From an uncultured Planctomycetota bacterium (GTDB taxonomy: Bacteria > Planctomycetota > Planctomycetia > Pirellulales > Thermoguttaceae), in assembly GCA_902797455.1 (NCBI GenBank), contig CADBTE010000245.1, forward strand, positions 1-18,372: a stretch of DNA of 18,372 nucleotides, written 5' to 3'. The translations under genes were made by a program, and so were the position numbers. Each line of letters opens with the position of its first letter. Position 1 is the stretch's first letter. This document shows, in pieces, positions 9,362 to 15,907 of the stretch. Under the pieces are notes generated by a model that did not search any database, was not told the DNA's origin, and saw only the letters and a list, made by a program, of their open reading frames with translations.

Positions 9362-10192
9362 TCACGCCGAACCGTGCTTTTTACGAGCGTTCTTCGCCCC
9401 CTTTTTAGAGACGGAAGGGGCTGCCGGCAAGACGATCGGTTCGCTCTTTTCTTCCGCGCCGAGCTGCGGCAGCGCGGGGAACGACAGGGAAAACTGCGTT
9501 CCCCTCCCCAGCTCGCTCTGAACGGCGATTCTTCCTCCGTGTCCCTCCACGATCCGGCGCACAATGGGCAGCCCCAGCCCCGTCCCGCCGAGTTTTGTCG
9601 AGTAGAACGGCTCGAACATCTTGCGGATCGTCTCCTCCTCCATACCGACCCCGGTATCGATCAGGTCGATCACCACGTCGCCGGCGTGCTGGCGGGTTCT
9701 CACCACGATTTGCCCCCCCTCGGGCATCGCCTGCGCGGCGTTGAGAAGAAGATTGAGAATCATCCGGTGAAACGACCGTTTATCGAGACGGATCGTCGGA
9801 ACATCGGGGGCGTAGTACTCGATGATCTCGGCCCCCAGGGCCGAGGTCTGCGGCCGGATAAACTCCACCGCTTCGTGAAGTTCACGATTGACATTGGCCG
9901 TGAACAGTTCCAGGTGGTGCGCCCGGGTGTAATTCAAAAACTCGTTGAGCAGCTCTTCCAGGCGGAGCGTCTCACGTCGAACGGTCTCGATCCGCTTTAT
10001 CGAACGGTTCTTCTGCGCCGAGTCGGGAAGTTCCTCGATCTCTTCCCCGAGCAGTTCCATATTCAGCCGAATGGTCGAAAGGGGGTTCTTCACCTCGTGC
10101 GCCAGCCCTCCGGCCAGCTGCGCGATTTCGGTGTACTGCGCCTGCAGACGCTCGGTCATCTCTTCCGAGGAAAACGGTTTCGGCTTATCCAT
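9362..10192 (-). CDS. Soluble sensor histidine kinase (HisKA + HATPase_c), orphan
   Basis: 276 residues from the ATG at 10192, which has GGGGGA 8 bases upstream. The frame stays open further upstream into the end of pnp, but that extension looks non-coding. The HisKA dimerisation and phosphoacceptor helix contains GGLAHEVKNPLS with His32. The ATP-binding domain has an N box (LLLNAAQAM, Asn151), G1 (DTGVGM, 179-184), an F box (FEPFYSTK, about 193-200) and G2 (GTGLGLPI, from 203). There is no N-terminal membrane segment or sensor domain, so it is cytoplasmic and must receive its signal through a partner. It resembles NtrB/AtoS-type kinases stripped of PAS domains. The last 30 or so residues form a proline- and lysine-rich tail. 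No response regulator is adjacent. It converges with pyrD, with 17 bases between the stops. A TTCAAA/TACACT pair upstream is too weak to call a promoter, so expression may depend on readthrough from pnp. Confidence 0.92.
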   Translation of the reverse strand: MDKPKPFSSEEMTERLQAQYTEIAQLAGGLAHEVKNPLSTIRLNMELLGEEIEELPDSAQKNRSIKRIETVRRETLRLEELLNEFLNYTRAHHLELFTANVNRELHEAVEFIRPQTSALGAEIIEYYAPDVPTIRLDKRSFHRMILNLLLNAAQAMPEGGQIVVRTRQHAGDVVIDLIDTGVGMEEETIRKMFEPFYSTKLGGTGLGLPIVRRIVEGHGGRIAVQSELGRGTQFSLSFPALPQLGAEEKSEPIVLPAAPSVSKKGAKNARKKHGSA

Positions 10193-10238
10193 CTGGCGGT
10201 TCCCCCAAGGCAAGTGTACGTCGACACGACCATTTTTG

Positions 10239-10268
10239 AAAAAAAGGAGGGGCCTGGACAGCCCCTCC
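10239..10268 (-). terminator. Intrinsic terminator after pnp
   Basis: On the minus strand GGAGGGGC (10268-10261) pairs perfectly with GCCCCTCC (10253-10246) around a 7-base loop, followed directly by a run of at least seven U. This is a textbook rho-independent terminator. It sits between pnp and the histidine kinase, so it should end or attenuate the rpsO-pnp transcript. Confidence 0.9.
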
Positions 10269-10273
10269 CGCAA

Positions 10274-10293
10274 GCTTAAACACGCTTTTAAGC
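10274..10293 (-). other. Second 3' hairpin upstream of the pnp terminator
   Basis: GCTTAAA and TTTAAGC (arms at 10287-10293 and 10274-10280) form a perfect 7-bp stem with a 6-base loop. It lies 5 bases before the terminator stem in the pnp transcript. It may protect the 3' end from exonucleases. Confidence 0.45.
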
Positions 10294-10359
10294 CGGCGCT
10301 TTTCGGCCGTCGGTCTTGCCCCGGCCGAGAAACACCTCTTATCACCGACCTGCGTCGGC

Positions 10360-12513
10360 TTACCACTGACCGCCGTCGGCGTCCCCTTCGGCGGCCTTGC
10401 GCTCCAGCAGCACCGCCTTGTGACTGAGCTTGACGCGGTTTTGCTCGTCGATCGAGATGACTTTGACCTCCAGCTCGTCGCCGACCTTGCAGAACGAGCG
10501 GATGTCGTCGACAAACGCGTCGGACAGTTCGCTGATATGGCACAGCCCGTCACGGCCGGGGAGAATCTCGACGAAGACGCCGAAGTTCTGGATACTGGCG
10601 ACCCGCCCGCGATAAATCTTGCCGACTTCGACCGAAGCGGTCAGCTTATTGACCTCCTCCAGGGCGGCGGTGGCGCTGGCCTCATCGGCCGAGACAATCA
10701 CGACCGTCCCGTCATCCTCGACGTCGACCTTGGCGCCGGTAGATTCCTGAATGGCGCGGATCGTCTTGCCGCCGGGCCCGATGAGCAGACCGATCTTGCT
10801 CGGATCGATCTGGGTACGGAACAGACGCGGCGCGTAGGGCGAGATATTCTCGGCCGGACGATTGATCACCGTCATCATCTTGCGCAGGATACCGACGCGG
10901 GCGGTATGCGCCTGGACGAATGTCCTCTGGATAATCGGCCAGCCGATCCCATGGATCTTCAGGTCGAGCTGGATACCGGTCACCCCTCTCTGAGTTCCGG
11001 CGATCTTGAAATCCATATCGCCGAAGTGGTCTTCGTCACCCATAATATCGGTCAGCGTGATCCAGTCGTCGTCCGACTCTTTCACCAGACCGATCGAAAT
11101 ACCCGCGACCGGGCTCTTCAGCGGAACACCCGCGGCCAGCAGGGCCAGGGTCGTTCCGCAGACCGTCGCCATCGAACTGGAGCCGTTCGACTCGGTGATA
11201 TCCGAAATGGCGCGGATCGTGTGATAGAAATCATCGGCATCGGGGAGAACCGACTTGATCGAACGCTCGGCCAGCATCCCGTGGCCGTACTCGCGCCGGC
11301 CGACGCCGCGGTTCGGCTTGCACTCACCGACCGAGTAGGACGGGAAGTTGTAGTCGAGCATAAAGCGCTTTTTGTACTCGTCGAACAGACCGTCGACTTT
11401 CTGCATATCTTCCGGACCGCCGAGGGTAATCGTCACCAGGGCCTGGGTTTCACCGCGCTGGAACAGCGCCGAACCGTGAACACACGGCGGAAGAACGTTA
11501 ATGCTGCAGTCGATCGGACGAACCTCATCGACCGCGCGGCCGTCGAGACGCTCGCCGGCTAAGATAATATCGCGCACGACGCGGCGCTCGAACGAGTGGA
11601 AGGCGACATCGAACAGCTCAGAGGTGAACAGCGGGGTCTTCCCCTCGGCGCGCATCGCCTCGGCCTCTTCCTCGGGGATGACCAGCGCTTCGGCGGCCTC
11701 GGCGCGCACGGCGCAGCACGCCTCGGCGCGGGCGGCCTTCCCTTCGGTCCGCTTGGCGGCGCGGAAGGCGTCGTAATAGTCCTTCATCAGCGCCTCGTAA
11801 AGTTTGTCGGCCGGAGGCGCCTGGTAGGTCATTTTTTCGGGAGCGACCATATCGATAAGCTCCTGCTGCAGAGAACAGAGCTCTTTGATATAGCCGTGTG
11901 CCTCGACAAGTGCCTCGTAGACGATTTTCTCGCCGAGTTCGCGGGCGAAACCCTCGATCATCAGGATCGAATCCATATTACCGGAGACAACCAGATCAAG
12001 CTCGCTGTTTTCGAGCTGCTCGAAGGTCGGGAACGGAATGATCTGGCCGTCGACCAGCCCCAGACGAACCGCGGCCAGGGGACCGGCGAACGGAAGCGGA
12101 GAGATCTCGACCGCGGTGGCGCAGCCGTTCATCGCGACGATATCCGGATCGATGGTCTTGTCGCACGACATCGTCAGCGCCTGAACCTGAACCTCGTTCG
12201 TGAACCCTTCGGGGAAGAGGGGGCGCATCGGGCGATCGATCAGACGGGAGGTGAGAACCTCTTTGAGACTGGGACGGCCCTCACGCTTATTGAACCCGCC
12301 GGGGAACTTCCCCGCGGCGGCCATCCGCTCACGGTAATCGCACGACAGCGGGAAGAAATCCTGTCCCGGCTTGGCCGGAGCGGTCGTTACCGCGCAAAGA
12401 ACCACGGTGTTGTCACATCCCATCAGCACCGCGCCGTGCGCCTGCTTGGCGATCTGACCGGTTTCGATCCAGAACAGCTTCCCGCCGATATTACGTTCAA
12501 CTCTTTTTTTCAA
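10360..12513 (-). CDS. pnp: Polyribonucleotide nucleotidyltransferase (PNPase)
   Basis: 717 residues. PNPase is a phosphorolytic 3'-5' exoribonuclease, a trimeric RNA-decay enzyme. Domains run in the usual order: first RNase PH domain (about 12-145), alpha-helical linker (about 240-325), second RNase PH domain (about 330-545), KH domain with the GPGG loop near 576-579, and S1 domain (IYRGRVASIQNFGVFVEI, about 628-700). The catalytic segment GDEDHFGDMDFK carries Asp493 and Asp499, equivalent to Asp486/Asp492 of the E. coli enzyme. The start is TTG at 12513, because AAGGA (12525-12521) is 7 bases upstream. An earlier TTG at 12534 would place the ribosome binding site inside the gene. It follows rpsO at 318 bases, the conserved rpsO-pnp order, and ends before a strong terminator. 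In E. coli this locus is autoregulated through a leader hairpin, and a comparable arrangement is visible here. Confidence 0.97.
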   Translation of the reverse strand: MKKRVERNIGGKLFWIETGQIAKQAHGAVLMGCDNTVVLCAVTTAPAKPGQDFFPLSCDYRERMAAAGKFPGGFNKREGRPSLKEVLTSRLIDRPMRPLFPEGFTNEVQVQALTMSCDKTIDPDIVAMNGCATAVEISPLPFAGPLAAVRLGLVDGQIIPFPTFEQLENSELDLVVSGNMDSILMIEGFARELGEKIVYEALVEAHGYIKELCSLQQELIDMVAPEKMTYQAPPADKLYEALMKDYYDAFRAAKRTEGKAARAEACCAVRAEAAEALVIPEEEAEAMRAEGKTPLFTSELFDVAFHSFERRVVRDIILAGERLDGRAVDEVRPIDCSINVLPPCVHGSALFQRGETQALVTITLGGPEDMQKVDGLFDEYKKRFMLDYNFPSYSVGECKPNRGVGRREYGHGMLAERSIKSVLPDADDFYHTIRAISDITESNGSSSMATVCGTTLALLAAGVPLKSPVAGISIGLVKESDDDWITLTDIMGDEDHFGDMDFKIAGTQRGVTGIQLDLKIHGIGWPIIQRTFVQAHTARVGILRKMMTVINRPAENISPYAPRLFRTQIDPSKIGLLIGPGGKTIRAIQESTGAKVDVEDDGTVVIVSADEASATAALEEVNKLTASVEVGKIYRGRVASIQNFGVFVEILPGRDGLCHISELSDAFVDDIRSFCKVGDELEVKVISIDEQNRVKLSHKAVLLERKAAEGDADGGQW

Positions 12514-12525
12514 TTTTCTTTCCTT
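12511..12525 (-). promoter_or_regulatory. Ribosome binding site and TTG start of pnp
   Basis: AAGGA on the minus strand at 12525-12521, then 7 bases, then TTG at 12513-12511. This spacing decides the start against the TTG at 12534, which has no upstream Shine-Dalgarno sequence. Confidence 0.65.
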
Positions 12526-12719
12526 TACAACCAACCGGCAATTTCAAAAAAACATCATTCCCACAGACTTTTCGACGGGGCGAACCAACACCATGGAACC
12601 GGCCGCGCGGGACCGCGCTCACGAGACGAGAAGAGCTTTGGACAAGCGAACCAAGCGTCCTGGGCCTGCCTTGCCCCTTTATGTTCCTGGAAAAACTCTT
12701 CCCCCCGCCAACCGACACA

Positions 12720-12745
12720 GCCGGCCGTTAAAAGAACCGGCCGAC
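12720..12745 (-). promoter_or_regulatory. Second hairpin in the rpsO-pnp spacer
   Basis: The RNA GUCGGCCG and CGGCCGGC arms form an 8-bp stem (one G-U pair) around a U-rich loop, only 4 bases after the 12-bp hairpin. The two stems could stack or be cut together. Confidence 0.45.
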
Positions 12746-12749
12746 TTCT

Positions 12750-12780
12750 TTCGGCGGGAAAACACTCCTTTCCCGCCGAA
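12750..12780 (-). promoter_or_regulatory. Perfect 12-bp hairpin in the rpsO-pnp spacer
   Basis: On the minus strand TTCGGCGGGAAA pairs exactly with TTTCCCGCCGAA around a 7-base loop that contains GGAG. No U-run follows, so it is probably not an intrinsic terminator. A long perfect stem at this place suggests a double-strand RNase (RNase III-like) processing site or an mRNA-protecting structure, by analogy with rpsO-pnp in enterobacteria. Confidence 0.6.
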
Positions 12781-12831
12781 CAAACAACCTCTTTGGGCTC
12801 ACGGCCCAATAATCACGCGCCGCAGGCTTTT

Positions 12832-13104
12832 TTACTTGCGGATACCGAGACTCTTAATAACCTCGACGTACTTCTGGGGATTGATCGCCTTGAGGTAGTC
12901 GAGCAGACTGCGGCGGTGACCAACCATTTGGAGAAGGCCGCGGCGGGTCGAGAAGTCTTTCTTGTTCTTCTTCATGTGCTCGGTCAGAGCGTTGATTTTC
13001 TTCGTCAGAAGGGCGATCTGGACCTCCGGGCTTCCGGTGTCTTTCTCGTCACGGCGATACTGAGCGATGATCTGCTGCTTCTCTTCCTTTTTCATAATAG
13101 TCAT
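12832..13104 (-). CDS. rpsO: 30S ribosomal protein S15
   Basis: 90 residues, matching the usual 88-90. S15 binds the central domain of 16S rRNA early in 30S assembly. The family signature is complete: RRDEKDTGSPEVQIALLTKKI, then KKDFSTRRGLLQMVGHRRSLLDYLK, ending SLGIRK. The conserved DTGS falls at residues 22-25, one position from the E. coli numbering. That favours the ATG at 13104 over the in-frame ATG at 13095. The ribosome binding site is weak (AGAAAG about 10 bases upstream), which fits a translationally regulated gene. A compact hairpin lies just upstream (13126-13157). pnp follows. Confidence 0.97.
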   Translation of the reverse strand: MTIMKKEEKQQIIAQYRRDEKDTGSPEVQIALLTKKINALTEHMKKNKKDFSTRRGLLQMVGHRRSLLDYLKAINPQKYVEVIKSLGIRK

Positions 13105-13125
13105 AGCGGTACGCTTTCTAACATT

Positions 13126-13157
13126 CGACCACGGTCCGCCCCGAGGCGTCCGGATCG
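13126..13157 (-). promoter_or_regulatory. Structured rpsO leader hairpin (candidate S15 autoregulatory element)
   Basis: In the minus-strand RNA, CGAUC pairs with GGUCG (one U-G pair), then after a bulged U, CGG pairs with CCG. An internal loop of A opposite GA follows, then CGCC pairs with GGCG closed by a UCGG loop. The element spans 32 bases and ends 21 bases before the rpsO ATG. The arms are seen directly; a regulatory role is inferred from known S15 feedback control in other bacteria, where leader structures are very diverse. Confidence 0.5.
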
Positions 13158-13205
13158 CAAGATGTGTATGGAAGGTCGATAACGACTCCTTAGGTGAAAA
13201 ACCGA

Positions 13206-13245
13206 TTGGGCGGGCAAGAGAATACCTCCCCGCCGCCCAAAACAA
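13206..13245 (-). promoter_or_regulatory. Possible rpsO promoter within an 8-bp inverted repeat
   Basis: On the minus strand TTGTTT (13245-13240) and TATTCT (13224-13219) are separated by 15 bases, a short spacer. TTGGGCGG (13240-13233) and CCGCCCAA (13213-13206) form an 8-bp inverted repeat across the same region. A TATATT slightly further upstream is an alternative -10; with it, the repeat would be a leader hairpin instead. Confidence 0.4.
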
Positions 13246-13268
13246 TATAGGTTCATTGATTTTACCTT

Positions 13269-13293
13269 AAAAGCCCCCCCAAGCAAGGGGGAG
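13269..13293 (-). terminator. Terminator after the D-2-hydroxyacid dehydrogenase gene
   Basis: On the minus strand CCCCC (13291-13287) pairs with GGGGG within 13280-13274 around a 6- to 7-base loop, followed by C and UUUU. It lies about 100 bases after the stop codon of the dehydrogenase gene and before the rpsO promoter region. Confidence 0.55.
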
Positions 13294-13318
13294 CCCCCCT
13301 ATGAAATGCCTCGCGGCT

Positions 13319-13337
13319 CCCCCATATATTTGGGGGG
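13319..13337 (-). other. C/G-run hairpin upstream of the terminator
   Basis: CCCCC (13319-13323) and GGGGGG (13332-13337) flank the AT-rich loop ATATATTT. With the C-run at 13294-13299 and the terminator arms, this gives several mutually exclusive pairings within 65 bases. There is no U-run, so it is probably not itself a terminator. Confidence 0.45.
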
Positions 13338-13394
13338 CGAAAAATAGAAACAATGACTTATGCGGAAAACGATGACTTTCATTGAAACGACGGC

Positions 13395-14354
13395 TTAATT
13401 GACGACGTTCTGCGGCCGGCCGGCGCAGTAACTCCTCAGGTTGGCCGCCGTCACCTCCATGAGCCGCTCCCGGGCCTGGAGGGTCGCCCAGGCGTTGTGC
13501 GGCGTGATAAAACAGTTCGGGAGGGCCAAAAGCGGGTTATCCGCTTTCGGGGGCTCCTGGCAGAGCACATCGAGCCCGGCCCCGGCGATCTGACCGGATG
13601 CCAGGGCGCGGGCCAGGGCCGTTTCGTCGATCAGCGGCCCCCGCGCGGTATTGATCAGGAAGGCGGTCGGCTTCATCAGCCCCAGGCGGCGGGCGTCGAC
13701 CATCGCGCGGCTGGCGGGATTGAGCGGACAGTGAAGCGAAACGACATCGGAGGCGGCAAACAGGTCATCCAGTTCGACCGCTTCTGTCCCGTCGTACCTT
13801 TCCCCCACCCTCAGATGGGGGCCGAAGGCAATCGTCTTCATCGACAGGGCGCCGGCGGCGGCCGCCACGCGCCGGCCGATCTGCCCGAATCCGACGATCC
13901 CCAGGGTCTTGCCGGCCATTTCGGCCAGCGGCGAAAGAGAAAACGTGAAATCGGCGCACGAGCTCCATTTTCCATGGCGAACCGCGTCGGTGTGGACAGC
14001 CAGAGCCGAGGCGAGGTTCAGCAGATGGGCCATCGTCATCTGGACGACCGACTCGGTGCTGTAGGCCGGCACGTTCGAAACGTCGATCCCCAGGCGGCGC
14101 GCCGCGGCGGTATCGACGACATTCCAGCCGGTCGCCAAAACCGAGATATAGCGCAGCGCCGGCAGCGCCTCCAGGGCCGCCGCGTCGAGGACGGTCTTAT
14201 TCGTCAGCAGGATTTCGGCCCCTTCGGCGCGGGAAACCAGTTCCTCTTTCGGCGTTCGATCCCAGACGGTTAGCGAGCCGAGCTGCTCGACCGCCTTCCA
14301 CGAAAGATCGCCGGGATTGGCCGCGAATCCGTCCAGAACAACGATTTTTCTCAT
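13395..14354 (-). CDS. D-2-hydroxyacid dehydrogenase (glycerate dehydrogenase/hydroxypyruvate reductase-like)
   Basis: 319 residues, typical length. The family interconverts D-2-hydroxyacids and 2-oxoacids with NAD(P). The substrate-binding part has the S/GWNVVDTAAA region (about 75-85). The dinucleotide-binding fold has GFGQIG at 155-160. The catalytic triad is visible: Arg238 in NTARGP, Glu267 in CQEPP and His286 in TPHNAW. The overall pattern is closest to HprA-type glycerate dehydrogenases, but the exact substrate cannot be read from sequence. The acidic residue that normally ends the second strand of the Rossmann fold and selects NAD is missing (AFGPHLRVG, about 176-184), hinting at NADP use. 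The ATG at 14354 has GGGAGG 9 bases upstream. The gene stands alone, divergent from the ligase gene. Confidence 0.93.
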   Translation of the reverse strand: MRKIVVLDGFAANPGDLSWKAVEQLGSLTVWDRTPKEELVSRAEGAEILLTNKTVLDAAALEALPALRYISVLATGWNVVDTAAARRLGIDVSNVPAYSTESVVQMTMAHLLNLASALAVHTDAVRHGKWSSCADFTFSLSPLAEMAGKTLGIVGFGQIGRRVAAAAGALSMKTIAFGPHLRVGERYDGTEAVELDDLFAASDVVSLHCPLNPASRAMVDARRLGLMKPTAFLINTARGPLIDETALARALASGQIAGAGLDVLCQEPPKADNPLLALPNCFITPHNAWATLQARERLMEVTAANLRSYCAGRPQNVVN

Positions 14355-14396
14355 CGGTAAAAACCTCCCCCCCCTTTCCCGGGGGATACAAGAAGA

Positions 14397-14425
14397 TATA
14401 TCATTTATGTTTCAGGGTCGGTCAG
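14397..14425 (-). promoter_or_regulatory. Possible promoter of the D-2-hydroxyacid dehydrogenase gene
   Basis: On the minus strand CTGACC (14425-14420), a 17-base spacer and GATATA (14402-14397), about 43 bases upstream of the ATG. Both hexamers are imperfect. No clear plus-strand promoter for the divergent ligase gene was found in 14355-14546. Confidence 0.3.
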
Positions 14426-14546
14426 GTCCGGGTTCCTTCCCGCGACGGGTTTATTTTCCCCCCGACCGGCCGTTCGCGCAAGATACGGGTAGGTTTTAGC
14501 TTAACAAAAGCGACGTTTCCAACAACTCAATTCGGAGCAGCTTCCC

Positions 14547-15833
14547 ATGAGTACCGAGCACTCTCCCTACTTTAATCCCGCCGAGACCATCTCTCGGGAC
14601 GAACTGCTGACCCTCCAGAACGAACGGCTCAAAAAGATCGTCCGTTACGCCGCGGCCAACAACGGTGTCTATCGTGATCTATTCGCCAAGGCAGGCGTCG
14701 ATGTCAACGATTTTAACGGCATCGACGACATTCAAAAGCTCCCGATCATCTCTAAAGAGACCTTCCGCGAGAACTACCCGATCGGCCTGTGCTGCCGTCC
14801 CCAAAGCGATCTGCGCGAGATGCATATGTCCAGCGGTTCCACCGGAACCCCGGTGGTAATGCCCTACACGCAGGGCGACCTGCTCCAGTGGGCCGACTGT
14901 ATGGCCCGCTGCTACCGCATGGCCGGGGCGTATCCGAGCGACCCGGTTCAGATCACCCCCTCGTTCGGCCTGTTCAACGGCGGCTTCGGCATGTACCACG
15001 GCGCCCGCCTGGCCGAGCTGTTCGTGATCCCGACCGGTTCCGGCAATACCGAGCGGCAGATCCGTCTGGCCCGCGACTTCGGGACCAAGTTCCTCACGGC
15101 GGTTGTCTCGTACTCGATCCGGATCATCGAGGTGATGGAGCGGCTCAATATCAAGCTCCCCTCTCTTCGCGCCGGTATCTTCGGCGCCGAGTCGCTCACC
15201 GACAACATGGCGAAGACCGTCGGGGAAGCGATGGGGATCGAGGTCTTCAACATCTACGGAATGACCGAAACCGGCGGGGTCGGCACCCTCGGCTGCGACT
15301 GCGCCGATCACTCGGGAATCCACGTCTGGGAAGATCAATACTACCTGGAGGTCGTCGACCCGATCACCAAGCAGCCGCTCCCCGACGGAACGGTCGGGGA
15401 GCTGGTCGTCACCAGCTTAACCCGCGAGGCGCTTCCGGTGATCCGCTTTAAGACCGGTGACCTGACGAGAATCCTGACCCGCGAAAGATGCGCCTGCGGC
15501 CGAACCCACCTGAAGATCGATTCGATCTCGGGCCGAACCGACGACATGCTGATCATCAAGGGGGTGAATTTCTTCCCGGCTCAGGTCGAGCAGGCCCTCT
15601 TAGAGATCCCCGGCGTCCACCCTCACTATCAGATCATCATCGAGGATCGTCACGGGGTCAAAGATATCCGCGTCAACGTCGAGGCCGACGAGAACGTCAC
15701 CGGTTTTATGGTCGAGAAGCACCTCAAAGAGCGGCTCGGGTTCTCGCCGAAGGGGGACATCTTCGCCCCCGGTGCCCTCCCCCGCCAGGAGGGGAAGGCG
15801 GTGCGCGTCATCCACAAGACGATCGACGAGTAA
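14547..15833 (+). CDS. Phenylacetate-CoA ligase family protein (PaaK-like acyl-CoA ligase)
   Basis: 428 residues, standard for the PaaK family. These enzymes activate an aromatic or other carboxylate to its CoA thioester through an acyl-adenylate. Visible motifs are the phosphate-binding loop SSGSTGTPV (95-103), YGMTETGG from Tyr237, TGDLTRI (A7), GRTDDMLIIKG from Gly329 (hinge region) and the C-terminal catalytic lysine at about 417 in EGKAVRVI. CDCADH and CACGRTH cysteines are common in this family. GGAG lies 9 bases before the ATG at 14547. No ring-oxidising paa genes or indolepyruvate oxidoreductase genes are nearby, so the substrate may not be phenylacetate. The next gene, a KaiC-like ATPase, starts 74 bases later in the same direction and is probably cotranscribed. 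Confidence 0.93.
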   Translation: MSTEHSPYFNPAETISRDELLTLQNERLKKIVRYAAANNGVYRDLFAKAGVDVNDFNGIDDIQKLPIISKETFRENYPIGLCCRPQSDLREMHMSSGSTGTPVVMPYTQGDLLQWADCMARCYRMAGAYPSDPVQITPSFGLFNGGFGMYHGARLAELFVIPTGSGNTERQIRLARDFGTKFLTAVVSYSIRIIEVMERLNIKLPSLRAGIFGAESLTDNMAKTVGEAMGIEVFNIYGMTETGGVGTLGCDCADHSGIHVWEDQYYLEVVDPITKQPLPDGTVGELVVTSLTREALPVIRFKTGDLTRILTRERCACGRTHLKIDSISGRTDDMLIIKGVNFFPAQVEQALLEIPGVHPHYQIIIEDRHGVKDIRVNVEADENVTGFMVEKHLKERLGFSPKGDIFAPGALPRQEGKAVRVIHKTIDE

Positions 15834-15907
15834 GGCGGCAAGCCCCCCAAATACCCTCAGATAACCGGATAAACCGGCAAACAGCGAACCAAACAAGAGG
15901 AAACGCG

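Larger units (their letters stand above)
12514..12831 (-). other. rpsO-pnp intergenic region with strong RNA hairpins
   Basis: 318 bases between the rpsO stop and the pnp start. I find no convincing gene; open frames here lack ribosome binding sites and family features. In transcript order there are two strong hairpins (12780-12750 and 12745-12720), then a purine-rich stretch, then a small GC hairpin near 12600, then an AU-rich stretch before the pnp ribosome binding site. No clear internal promoter was recognised. Confidence 0.6.

Noticed and set aside
10193..10543. N-terminal extension of the histidine kinase into the pnp 3' end
   Set aside because: The frame is open but overlaps pnp and its terminator; the ATG at 10192 has a good ribosome binding site and begins a normal HisKA domain.
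12555..12809. Small minus-strand open frames in the rpsO-pnp spacer
   Set aside because: They cover the hairpins, lack ribosome binding sites and show no protein-like features.
11596..13182. 528-residue plus-strand open frame opposite pnp and rpsO
   Set aside because: It crosses two confirmed minus-strand genes and their spacer, with no ribosome binding site or domain; antisense artefact.
13175..13200. Small leader peptide in the rpsO leader, from an AAGGAG on the minus strand
   Set aside because: No ATG, GTG or TTG lies at a workable distance after the element.
13273..13337. G-quadruplex on the minus strand
   Set aside because: Only three G-runs are close together, and neighbouring C-runs favour ordinary hairpins.
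15488..15907. N-terminal extension of the KaiC-like ATPase inside the ligase gene
   Set aside because: The extension is Arg/Pro-rich shadow sequence; the KaiC family start coincides with the ATG at 15908.
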